A DNA stretch of 64,000 bases from NCBI GenBank assembly GCA_902776285.1, contig CACYPK010000011.1, positions 53,060 to 117,059 of the forward strand, given 5' to 3'. Numbering within the stretch: position 1 is the first letter of the stretch; every line of letters starts with the position of its first letter. The notes under the pieces are model-generated. The model was not told the DNA's origin, made no database searches, and saw only the letters and a list, made by a program, of their open reading frames with translations. A program made the translations under genes and the position numbers. The stretch is from an uncultured Eubacteriales bacterium. GTDB lineage: Bacteria > Bacillota > Clostridia > Peptostreptococcales > Anaerovoracaceae. This document shows, one piece after another, positions 45,871-52,966 of the stretch.

Positions 45871-46036
45871 GCCGCGCGAGTCAGCAACCCACGTAGGGCA
45901 CCAACTCGCGCGAGTCATTAACCCACGTAAGGCACCAACTCGCGCGAGTCATTGACCCGCGTAAGGCACCAACTCGCGCGAGGCATTAACCCACGTAAGG
46001 CACCAACCCGCGCGAGTCATTGACCCACGCGCGCGC
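45871..46036. repeat. 34-base tandem repeat with embedded 12-base palindrome, five copies
   Basis: Units begin at 45871, 45905, 45939, 45973 and 46007 (the last is cut short), each opening CGCGCGAGTC. The junction of adjacent units creates the perfect palindrome ACTCGCGCGAGT (for example 45902-45913). Units differ at only a few positions. Because the whole unit is conserved and not only a part, it is not a CRISPR array. No gene lies here. Confidence 0.92.
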
Positions 46037-46060
46037 AGCCTCCAAAACAGATCAATAGCA

Positions 46061-46237
46061 GAGAAATGGTGTGTTTTTCGGGAAAAAACTTGCAGAATCA
46101 CACCACTTGCATATTATTCATTCACATTTATTGGTAAAAAGGGAGAAATGGTGTAATAATAAAGAATATCGATCAATAAACACACCCGATTGTTGTAAAT
46201 GGGTGTAAAACAGCACCTGTTTTTAAAAAAATTACAC
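46061..46237 (+). promoter_or_regulatory. AT-rich, hairpin-rich leader before the DUF3343-activator genes
   Basis: Three nested or adjacent inverted repeats: TGGTGTG / CACACCA (46067-46105) enclosing GTTTTT / AAAAAC; ACACCC / GGGTGT (46182-46206); GTGTAA / TTACAC (46203-46237). The 12-mer GAGAAATGGTGT occurs twice (46061 and 46143). The recurring GGTGT/ACACC half-site suggests repressor sites or a structured transcript; no clear -35/-10 pair was identified. Confidence 0.5.
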
Positions 46238-46253
46238 CGCCTGAAAATTATTA

Positions 46254-46517
46254 ATGGAAGAATATTTACACTATTACATATTGTTTCAAAATCATACCGA
46301 CGCGACCGCGATGTACCGCTCGCTCAAGGGCAAGGGCATGTACGCTCAGATAAGTCCTACACCGAGAGAACTTTCAGTCTGCTGCGGCGTGTCGCTTCTG
46401 GTTCACGGCGAGGATGTGGACCGGATAAAGGAGATATCGGAAGCCGAAAAGCTTGCGTATCTTTCGATAAGCGGACTCAACAATACATTCGACAATACGA
46501 GGCATAAATATGGCTAA
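46254..46517 (+). CDS. DUF3343 protein linked to the double-cubane system
   Basis: 87 residues. The first half (YYILFQNHTDATAMYRSLK) and the core PTPRELSVCCGVSLLV match the DUF3343 family, small proteins encoded beside double-cubane or selenium-related genes in anaerobes. A Cys-Cys pair in the middle could bind metal or take part in sulfur transfer; this is inference. No clear ribosome site precedes the ATG. It overlaps the activator gene by 8 bases. Confidence 0.8.
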   Translation: MEEYLHYYILFQNHTDATAMYRSLKGKGMYAQISPTPRELSVCCGVSLLVHGEDVDRIKEISEAEKLAYLSISGLNNTFDNTRHKYG

Positions 46518-47283
46518 AAAATATATAGGTATAGATATAGGATCGACCGCGTCAAAGGTGTGCGTACTTGAGGACGGCAAGGAGCCTGTCTACGACGTGC
46601 TGCCTACGGGATGGAACAGCAAGATAACCGCGGGCATCATCAAGGAAGACCTTCTGAAGAAGTACGGGGACATCGATGACTCGGATATCGTGGCGACGGG
46701 CTACGGACGAATCAGTGTGGACTACGCCGACAAGGTCATTACCGAGATCACCTGCCACGGCAGAGGCGGTTACGAGATGATAGGCCGCGACTGCACCATC
46801 ATTGACATAGGCGGTCAGGACACCAAGTATATAAACGTAAAAGGCGGCAAGCCTATCGACTTTCTGATGAACGATAAGTGCGCCGCGGGAACGGGCAAGT
46901 TCATAGAGGTCATGGCCAACAGGCTGGGCCTGACGATAGAAGAACTGTTTGAACTCGCTGAGATAGGCAATCCTATATCCATCAGCTCGCTCTGCACTGT
47001 ATTCGCGGAATCAGAAGTGATAAACTACATGGGAGAGGGAAGGAGCCGTGAGGATCTGGCGGCCGGAGTCATAGATTCGGTAGCGCTCAAGGTGGCCACC
47101 CTCGTTCAGAGGAAGGAACTCCAGGATACGATAATCATAACCGGAGGCTTCAGCAACAACGAATTCTTCGCTTCGCTGCTGAGCAAGAAGCTGGGCAAGA
47201 AAGCGCTCGCGATGCCTGACGGCAGGTACGCGGGAGCGTACGGCGCAGCTCTGCTCGCCCGCGAGCGCAGCGCAAAAGCCTAA
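46510..47283 (+). CDS. ATP-dependent activator of the double-cubane reductase (BadF/HgdC type ATPase)
   Basis: 257 residues of the ASKHA fold. It forms a homodimer that uses ATP to drive an electron into the partner reductase. Seen are the phosphate loops GIDIGSTASKV and DIGGQDTKYI, and the cluster ligands Cys124 (DKCAAGTGKF) and Cys162 (SSLCTVFAESE), one pair per subunit bridging a [4Fe-4S] cluster. GFSNNEFF near the end is also typical. Genomic context pairs it with the reductase at 44353, though two repeat arrays separate them. Confidence 0.9.
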   Translation: MAKKYIGIDIGSTASKVCVLEDGKEPVYDVLPTGWNSKITAGIIKEDLLKKYGDIDDSDIVATGYGRISVDYADKVITEITCHGRGGYEMIGRDCTIIDIGGQDTKYINVKGGKPIDFLMNDKCAAGTGKFIEVMANRLGLTIEELFELAEIGNPISISSLCTVFAESEVINYMGEGRSREDLAAGVIDSVALKVATLVQRKELQDTIIITGGFSNNEFFASLLSKKLGKKALAMPDGRYAGAYGAALLARERSAKA

Positions 47284-47315
47284 GGAAAGGCCTGAAAAAA
47301 GGCCTGAGGAAAAGA

Positions 47316-48068
47316 ATGAGAAGAAAGAAAAACCGCGCTCTTGTAATAATGATATTCGCCCTTGTGCTGGCTGTCTTTTGCGTGGCGTCGCTCATAATCC
47401 ACATGGTCAGTTCAAGTCCTGAAGTCGAGGAAGCAAGGAACGCCGCCGAGGAAGTCGAGCAGCAAGAGGCCGAAGAAGAAGCCGCGGCAGAAGCCAAACA
47501 GGAAAAGATAGCGGACGAAAAATCCCAGTGGTATCTCATACTTGTGAATGAGTGGAACGCCATACCTGATGACTTCGAAGTCGAGACCGTAGAGATAGAG
47601 GACGGATATGTCGCCGATGTCAGGATAAGCGAGGCGCTGAATGAGATGCTCGCGGACTGCAGGGCGGCCGGCTATTCGCCTAGGATAGTCTCCACTTTCA
47701 GAACAAGGGAGACCCAGCAGTACCTGTATGATCACACCGCTAACAAGGCTGACACAGCCGTACCGGGACACAGCGAACACGAATGCGGTCTGGCTGCTGA
47801 CATAATCGATGTGGATTCGATAGGATGGAGCGATCCGCTCATAGACGAGCAAGAGGACATGCCTACGCAGAAGTGGCTCATGGAGCACTGTCAGGACTAT
47901 GGCTTCATACTGCGCTATCCGAAGGATAAAGAAGAAATTACCGGCATAATCTATGAGCCGTGGCACTACAGATATGTCGGTAAAGAACATGCAGCTATTA
48001 TTATGAGTAACGGTCTTTGCCTTGAGGAATACCTCAGAGACATGGAAACCTACTATGATCCGGAATGA
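47316..48068 (+). CDS. D-alanyl-D-alanine carboxypeptidase, VanY/M15B type
   Basis: Zn-dependent peptidase that trims D-Ala from peptidoglycan stems. 250 residues: short basic start, one membrane helix (about 8-29), a Glu/Ala-rich helical linker (about 30-68) and the catalytic domain. Zn ligands and catalysis are seen in GHSEHECGLAADI (His and Asp) and PWHYRYVG (the last His). The N-terminal helix probably anchors it outside the membrane. It follows the activator by 32 bases and ends within a terminator stem. Confidence 0.9.
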   Translation: MRRKKNRALVIMIFALVLAVFCVASLIIHMVSSSPEVEEARNAAEEVEQQEAEEEAAAEAKQEKIADEKSQWYLILVNEWNAIPDDFEVETVEIEDGYVADVRISEALNEMLADCRAAGYSPRIVSTFRTRETQQYLYDHTANKADTAVPGHSEHECGLAADIIDVDSIGWSDPLIDEQEDMPTQKWLMEHCQDYGFILRYPKDKEEITGIIYEPWHYRYVGKEHAAIIMSNGLCLEEYLRDMETYYDPE

Positions 48069-48084
48069 TCCGGATCATTTTTTT
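48054..48084 (+). terminator. Terminator overlapping the VanY stop codon
   Basis: Stem ATGATCCGG / CCGGATCAT with a 6-base loop, then seven Ts. The VanY TGA lies in the loop region and the T-run reaches the end of the facing gene. Confidence 0.9.
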
Positions 48085-48773
48085 CGTATGAGAATGAACG
48101 GGGTGCACTGATCGTCCTGACCCGCCGGGTTATCGCGGATGATCTCACAGAGCTGCTCGTCAGTGAGTTTGACAGTGTCGCCCTTGCCCAGGATGTCGCG
48201 GGTAAAGTCATTGGCGTCGATGATAATGGTCTCGATGCCTGTTTTTTTATAGATCTCGTTGCACACTCCGACAGGGTCCTTAGGCAGAGGAATGCCGAAC
48301 TCTCCGTAGATAGGGAACACGTCCGGATAGAATCCGTCCAGACCGCGGACCTCGTCTCCGACCATGTCGTAGAATATGCCTTTCTTACCTACAAGTTTGC
48401 CGAATCCGGCGCAGACCGCAGCCAGAAAGACCTTGGCTCCGCCGTTGATATCTATCGCGTACTGCATCTTATATACATCGCCCACGCCTATGCCCGCTGA
48501 ATTGTGCTGTGTGGCAAAGCGGCTCAGGAACTTCGCGAGTTTTGAGACCTTAACATCCTTCTTAGGGATAACGTTGTTCTGACAGAGCGAGACTATTTTT
48601 TCGGCTACCGCCAGAATGTCGCCCTCCTGCCAGAGAGGCTTTACGTAGCGCTCGACCAGTTCGTTGTAATCCTCTCCGATCTCAACAAAGTGAGTGTGGA
48701 TGGCGCAGCGGTCATAAGTACCGGTCGAAGTCTCGATGGAGACTTCCTTATTTGGGTTAGCAGTGAATTCCAT
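48075..48773 (-). CDS. CofE-like (F420-0:gamma-glutamyl ligase family) protein
   Basis: 232 residues of the family that includes CofE, which adds glutamate to coenzyme F420. Matching features are the start region RCAIHTHFVEIGEDY, DILAVAEKIVSL, and the C-terminal IIIDANDFTRDILGKG. Close relatives occur in many Firmicutes that lack F420, where the function is unknown; F420 genes are not seen in this window. The ATG at 48773 is chosen because GAAGGAA lies 8-9 bases upstream. It faces the VanY gene. Confidence 0.75.
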   Translation of the reverse strand: MEFTANPNKEVSIETSTGTYDRCAIHTHFVEIGEDYNELVERYVKPLWQEGDILAVAEKIVSLCQNNVIPKKDVKVSKLAKFLSRFATQHNSAGIGVGDVYKMQYAIDINGGAKVFLAAVCAGFGKLVGKKGIFYDMVGDEVRGLDGFYPDVFPIYGEFGIPLPKDPVGVCNEIYKKTGIETIIIDANDFTRDILGKGDTVKLTDEQLCEIIRDNPAGQDDQCTPFILIRKK

Positions 48774-48860
48774 ATCTTGTTTCCTTCTTCTAATAATAAT
48801 TGTCCTGCTTATTTTATCATCCACAGCAGGGAAAGTACTATCCTTTAATAAAAATAAAAT

Positions 48861-49062
48861 CATATTCATAGCCCCGCGGCGAACATTCCGCAGAAAGTAC
48901 AGAAGCACACCGCGGCAGCGGGCTGACGACGAAAGGAACCGCGGGAACCGGAGCTCCGGCAGACGTACTTCGGAGCGTAATTCCCGTGGGCCCATGGAAG
49001 ACCGATGAAGCGGCTTGTGCTTCGGGCTTTCGAGGACGTGAGCTGCGGGGACATTGAATATG
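48861..49062 (+). ncRNA. Rod-shaped structured RNA, 6S RNA candidate
   Basis: Nested complementary arms span ~202 bases with no gene: CATATTCA/TGAATATG (48861/49055), CCCCGCGGC/GCTGCGGGG (48872/49042), GAAGCACA+CCGC / GCGG+TGTGCTTC (48902/49010), CCGCGGGAA/TTCCCGTGG (48939/48981) and GCTCCG/CGGAGC (48953/48971). Between them are large two-sided bubbles, the largest about 25 and 20 bases. Length and shape resemble 6S RNA, which binds RNA polymerase. Two arms rely on G-U pairs that exist only if the + strand is the RNA. No clear promoter or terminator was found. Confidence 0.55.
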
Positions 49063-49156
49063 CATTAAATCTATTAATATTAGTGTCTTGCGCTGGCAAC
49101 GAAGCACAATATATTGTAAAATTATATGAAATTCAGATATCAAAGGAGGCTATGAC

Positions 49157-50179
49157 ATGCTGAGCCCAAGTTATCTTTTAAGAGTTCTCAAGGGCATGAG
49201 CCTTGAAAAATATAAGGATGTCCTCGACAGGACAGCTAAGTTCTCCGGGATGAGCAAGGCTGCCATCACCGCTGACATGGTCAGAAGCGCTGTCAAGTTC
49301 GGCGCGGGCTATTTCGACTACGTCACATTCGGATTCTGGGATCTGACCGACGAGCAGCGTGATACATTCCTTACAAGGCTCCGCAACAAAAAGCTTATCA
49401 GCCATTTCAACGACGACGCGTACGGCGACCTCTTTGACAATAAGGAACAGTTCAACAACCTTTTCAAGGATTACATAAAGCGCGACTTCATCAATTTCCA
49501 GACATCATCCAAGGGAGAAGTCAGGGAGTTTGTCGAAAAACATAAGATCATATTCTGCAAGCCGGTAGACGGATCCTGCGGTCACGGCTGCATGAAGAAG
49601 AATATAGACGACTACAAGGACTTTGACGAGATGTACAGAGAGCTCCTGCAGGAGGACTCCTGGCTGCTCGAAGAAGTGCTGGAGCAGCATCCGGACAACA
49701 AGAAGGTATATCCTTACGCGATGAACTGCCTCAGGATAATCACCGTAGTTGACAAGCAGAGAGTGCCGCACGTCATATTCGCGACGCAGAAGTTCGGACT
49801 GAACGGCCGTGTCGTAGACAATTACGGCTTCGGTACAAGGGTCGATCTGGAGACAGGCAGGATCTGCTCGCCGGGAGTCAGCGGCGACGGTTCCATGGCC
49901 ATCATATATGACGAGCATCCGATGACTCACTACAAACTGATGGGACATCAGGTGCCGATGTTCAGGGAAGCCTGCGAGCTGGCTAAAGAAGCTGCCCTGG
50001 TGGTGCCGCAGGTAAGATATGTAGGCTGGGACATAGGCATCACGCCTGACGGACCTGCCATAGTAGAGGGAAACAACTACTGCGCTCACGATTTCTGGCA
50101 GCTGCCGGCACAGACACCTGAAAAGACCGGCATACTTCCGGTATTCGAAGCCATCGAGCCGGATCTGGATGTAAGATAA
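49157..50179 (+). CDS. Sugar-transfer-associated ATP-grasp protein
   Basis: 340 residues. The C-terminal two thirds has an ATP-grasp pattern: FCKPVDGSCGHGCMK (phosphate loop), WLLEEVLEQHP, then NCLRIITVV and a metal-binding end VEGNNYCAHDFWQLP. This matches the ATPgrasp_ST type family often found with polysaccharide or lipid-modifying genes. The ligated substrates are unknown. AAGGAGG gives a clear start. The N-terminal ~110 residues are helical. It stands alone, following the structured RNA and ended by a terminator. Confidence 0.8.
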   Translation: MLSPSYLLRVLKGMSLEKYKDVLDRTAKFSGMSKAAITADMVRSAVKFGAGYFDYVTFGFWDLTDEQRDTFLTRLRNKKLISHFNDDAYGDLFDNKEQFNNLFKDYIKRDFINFQTSSKGEVREFVEKHKIIFCKPVDGSCGHGCMKKNIDDYKDFDEMYRELLQEDSWLLEEVLEQHPDNKKVYPYAMNCLRIITVVDKQRVPHVIFATQKFGLNGRVVDNYGFGTRVDLETGRICSPGVSGDGSMAIIYDEHPMTHYKLMGHQVPMFREACELAKEAALVVPQVRYVGWDIGITPDGPAIVEGNNYCAHDFWQLPAQTPEKTGILPVFEAIEPDLDVR

Positions 50180-50189
50180 AAAAGCAAAA

Positions 50190-50221
50190 AAAAGAGCTGC
50201 GCTCCAGCGCAGCTCATTCTT
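50190..50221. terminator. Bidirectional terminator between convergent genes
   Basis: 10-bp perfect stem GAGCTGCGCT / AGCGCAGCTC with a 2-base gap, preceded by an A-run and followed by ATTCTTTT, so it can stop transcription from both sides. Confidence 0.85.
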
Positions 50222-50816
50222 TTATTTGACCGTATCCGTATATCATCGGATCGTTAAGCTTGTATCGCTTCTGCCTGCAGAGGTCACCGGAATTTCCCTC
50301 GACCGTGAATACCAGATCATCGACTACTGCCGTTACTATGCCGACGTGATCGCGGCTGCCGTCATTCTCCCAGTCAAAGAATACGATGTCACCGGCTTCA
50401 GGTACGGCATCCCTGGCGAGCCACTGATCGCTCCCTTCGAACCAGTTTGCGCCATCGCTGACCATAGCGAACGAAGGCGCCTTGCCGTCATTTATGTATC
50501 CGCACTGGTCCTCACACCACGAAACAAAGATGGCGCACCAATCGACGCGCTCGTTGAAGCCAAACCAGCTCCAGAACTTTTCACCGCCCTTGTTACCGAG
50601 TTCCCGCATCGCCGTCTTTACAAGCGGCTTGTCCGCGGTGACAGACACCATTTTGCTGAGCTTGTTCTCGTAAATCTTGCTGCCAATGGCGCTGCCGGCA
50701 AAATACCCGGCGGTAACGGTCAGGACCGCGGCGACACAAACGGCGATCAGGCGCTTTCTTGTCCTTTGCTGTCTCTTTCTTTTACGTAATTCCTGTCTTA
50801 TCTCTTCGTCTGTCAT
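50214..50816 (-). CDS. Membrane-anchored CHAP-domain amidase/peptidase
   Basis: 200 residues: an Arg/Lys-rich cytoplasmic start (RKRKRQQRTRKR), one membrane helix (about 24-45) and a CHAP domain. The catalytic Cys is in VDWCAIFVSWC and the His in DHVGIV, with a late Glu/Asn in VEGNSGD. CHAP enzymes cleave peptidoglycan peptide bonds. ATG 50816 has no upstream ribosome site; a near-consensus promoter is placed so that transcription starts at the ATG. It may be made from leaderless mRNA. Confidence 0.85.
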   Translation of the reverse strand: MTDEEIRQELRKRKRQQRTRKRLIAVCVAAVLTVTAGYFAGSAIGSKIYENKLSKMVSVTADKPLVKTAMRELGNKGGEKFWSWFGFNERVDWCAIFVSWCEDQCGYINDGKAPSFAMVSDGANWFEGSDQWLARDAVPEAGDIVFFDWENDGSRDHVGIVTAVVDDLVFTVEGNSGDLCRQKRYKLNDPMIYGYGQIKE

Positions 50817-50822
50817 ACCCGA

Positions 50823-50851
50823 ATTATACAGTATTAGACAAGTGCGGACAA
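50823..50851 (-). promoter_or_regulatory. Promoter of the CHAP gene, leaderless geometry
   Basis: On the minus strand, TTGTCC (50851-50846) and consensus TATAAT (50828-50823) are 17 bases apart. Seven bases beyond the -10 box is 50816, the A of the start codon. Confidence 0.7.
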
Positions 50852-50863
50852 ATGCTATATGAT
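50835..50863 (+). promoter_or_regulatory. Overlapping divergent promoter candidate
   Basis: TAGACA (50835-50840) and TATGAT (50858-50863) are 17 bases apart on the plus strand and overlap the promoter of the CHAP gene. They would serve the small exported protein at 50886. Confidence 0.5.
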
Positions 50864-50885
50864 AAACAGGCAGGGAATGGTAAAA

Positions 50886-51449
50886 ATGGAGAAGAAAAAG
50901 AACAACAGACTGCTGATCACAACGCTGGTGTTTCTGGCTGTCGTCTTCGCGATCACAGCCGTCATTTCGGCGTGTTCGGCTTACAATAAAAGAATGGCTG
51001 AGGAAAAACTGACAGAGGTCGACTTCTATTCCATGCAGGAATTCTGTGGTCAGAACGCCTCCGCTGTCATGGACGCGCTCGCTTCCGGAAAAAAGGAGAG
51101 ACTCGAAAAGCAGATGCCGGGCGCTGAAGGCATAGATGACGTGATGGGTTTTGCCGACTGGAGCAAGGCTGATTTCAAGAACGCTGTATCGATGGGAGCC
51201 GGCAGCCTTTCCGCTTCTCCGGATGAGAACGGAATGATGGATATCAGCGAAAAGTTCATCGTGCAGGCAGGAGACGACAAATATGTGATCTTCGTTGAGA
51301 CGCTTACATCCAGGTGGGGCAGGAAGAACGAGGGAGTCAGCTCTGTCGGAGTCACTACATACGAACACTTCAGCGACCTTAATTATGACTGGGCCGGAGA
51401 GCCGGATGATCAGAGTGTTCTGGCGGGCAAACTCCGGTGGAAAAAATAA
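50886..51449 (+). CDS. Putative exported lipoprotein, unknown function
   Basis: 187 residues. Lys-rich start, one hydrophobic helix and a lipobox-like VISAC (Cys at about 28), followed by a soluble domain with the pattern EKQMPGAEGIDDVMGFADWS and a beta-rich end. ATG 50886 is preferred because GCAGGGA lies about 9 bases upstream; ATG 50877 is possible. It is transcribed divergently from the CHAP-domain gene, with overlapping promoters, so the two may be balanced against each other. No family was recognised. Confidence 0.65.
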   Translation: MEKKKNNRLLITTLVFLAVVFAITAVISACSAYNKRMAEEKLTEVDFYSMQEFCGQNASAVMDALASGKKERLEKQMPGAEGIDDVMGFADWSKADFKNAVSMGAGSLSASPDENGMMDISEKFIVQAGDDKYVIFVETLTSRWGRKNEGVSSVGVTTYEHFSDLNYDWAGEPDDQSVLAGKLRWKK

Positions 51450-51535
51450 GACCGCTTACATGATAATATCTGCCGAAAAGCGTCCATTGTGATAAAATAA
51501 TTAGGATAAGCAAGGGCAGACAGGGAGATAATACG

Positions 51536-52966
51536 ATGTTCAAGAAGTTCAAGGACAGTCCATATACAAAGGCCGCATTCCTGATACTGGTGTGCGGAGC
51601 GCTGCTGATCGTATTCAGCAGCTGGATCAGCAAGAACCGCATATCGATAGGATTCGAGAATGTCAACAAGACTCTCGCTCCTATTTACATAGGCGGTATT
51701 TTCGCGTTCATACTCTGCCCTGTATATAACGCCTGTGTCAAATGGTGCTACGCACACATGCTGGAGGGAGCCCAAAAGAAGGGATACTCCATAGGAAGCA
51801 TGGTTGCCCGGGAGGACGGAGATCTCGTGGTTGACAAGAATGAGAGGACCCGCCTGCTCAAGGGCGCAAGGGCCATCGCGTCACTGGTATGCGTGATCAT
51901 AGTGGTCGGTCTGATCGGGCTCTTTATCTATTTCGTCGTGCCGCAGGTCGTGGCAAGCGGGATCAGCCTTATAAACACGATGCCGCAGAGACTGCTTGCA
52001 TTTTCAGACTGGTGCAACACGAACCTGAGCCACTTCCCGTTCATCGCCACGTGGGTCGATAATCTTGCTCACGCTGAGAACAGCGAGATACTCGGATGGA
52101 TACAGGAGCACATATTGAGCGGCAACGCGGCCAGCATTGCCTCTATGATATCCAATGGAGTAATACAGGCGGTCAAGTATGTGGCGAACGCGTTCATCGG
52201 TCTTCTGATAATGGTATACCTGCTCAACTACAAGGAGAGACTTTTCGCGATCACCCGCAAGCTTGTGAATGCCACATGCTCGCAAAAGCGCAAGGCCAGC
52301 CTCTATGAATTCGCAGGCATAGTCAACGAAACCTTCATCGGATTTATCGTAGGCCGTATCATAGACTCGTTCATCATCGGAGTGCTGACATTCATCGTGC
52401 TCAAGATCTGCATGATACCGTTCGCGCTGATGATAAGTCTCATAGTAGGAGTGACCAACGTCATACCGTTCTTCGGTCCGTTCATCGGAGCGATACCTTC
52501 GGTATTTATCCTCCTGCTCGAAGATCCGATAGAGGCTCTGTATTTCATCATTATTGTTGTCATCATACAGCAGCTGGACGGCAATCTCATCGGTCCTAAG
52601 ATCGTAGGCAACGCGATAGGCATCAGCAGCTTCTGGGTACTCATTTCGGTGCTGATCGGCGGCGGGCTGTTCGGCTTCCCGGGCATGGCCCTCGGAGTCC
52701 CTGTATTCGCGGTGTTCTACAGGTATGTCAATAAGATGGCCGTATCCAGCCTGAGGCGCAAGGATAAGCATACCAATACATCCTACTATTACGTTATGGA
52801 GCAGTACGGTCTCGCGGATGATGAGGTGGAGCTTGAACCGGACAAGGGCAAGCAGCAGTCCGTATTCGCGAAATTCAAAAAACCGAAGGCGGATGTCACA
52901 CAGAACAAATTCGCCTACGACGAGAAAGACAACGATAATAATACTGACTGGGAGATCCTTGAGTAA
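51536..52966 (+). CDS. AI-2E family transporter (UPF0118)
   Basis: 476 residues with about eight membrane helices in the arrangement of the AI-2E/UPF0118 permease family: PIYIGGIFAFILCPVYN early, a large extracellular region, and the conserved GVTNVIPFFGPFIGAIPS and IQQLDGNLIGPKIVG late. Members export or exchange small molecules or ions (AI-2 or Na+/H+ in studied cases); substrate here is unknown. An acidic C-terminal tail of ~70 residues follows the last helix. Its TAA overlaps the murB ATG (TAATG). Confidence 0.9.
   Translation: MFKKFKDSPYTKAAFLILVCGALLIVFSSWISKNRISIGFENVNKTLAPIYIGGIFAFILCPVYNACVKWCYAHMLEGAQKKGYSIGSMVAREDGDLVVDKNERTRLLKGARAIASLVCVIIVVGLIGLFIYFVVPQVVASGISLINTMPQRLLAFSDWCNTNLSHFPFIATWVDNLAHAENSEILGWIQEHILSGNAASIASMISNGVIQAVKYVANAFIGLLIMVYLLNYKERLFAITRKLVNATCSQKRKASLYEFAGIVNETFIGFIVGRIIDSFIIGVLTFIVLKICMIPFALMISLIVGVTNVIPFFGPFIGAIPSVFILLLEDPIEALYFIIIVVIIQQLDGNLIGPKIVGNAIGISSFWVLISVLIGGGLFGFPGMALGVPVFAVFYRYVNKMAVSSLRRKDKHTNTSYYYVMEQYGLADDEVELEPDKGKQQSVFAKFKKPKADVTQNKFAYDEKDNDNNTDWEILE

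Noticed and set aside
45482..45921. Open frames running through the 64-base repeats (for example a product rich in ENRSK and HWQKSIQGN).
   Set aside because: They arise only because the repeat unit lacks stops in some frames; there is no ribosome site and the sequence ends in a terminator and a second repeat array.
45871..46036. CRISPR array.
   Set aside because: The whole 34-base unit is conserved, with no variable spacers, and no cas gene is near.
46199..46507. A 102-codon frame overlapping DUF3343 in another frame.
   Set aside because: Arg/Ser-rich shadow; the DUF3343 frame has family motifs and couples to the activator.
48838..49143. Short frames within the structured RNA candidate on either strand.
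   Set aside because: No ribosome sites; the sequence is explained by nested base-pairing.
48834..49156. RNase P RNA, SRP RNA or tmRNA in the structured gap.
   Set aside because: The length is too short for Firmicute RNase P or tmRNA, and the conserved GGAAGGAAGCAGCC-like SRP loop and the RNase P core motifs are missing.
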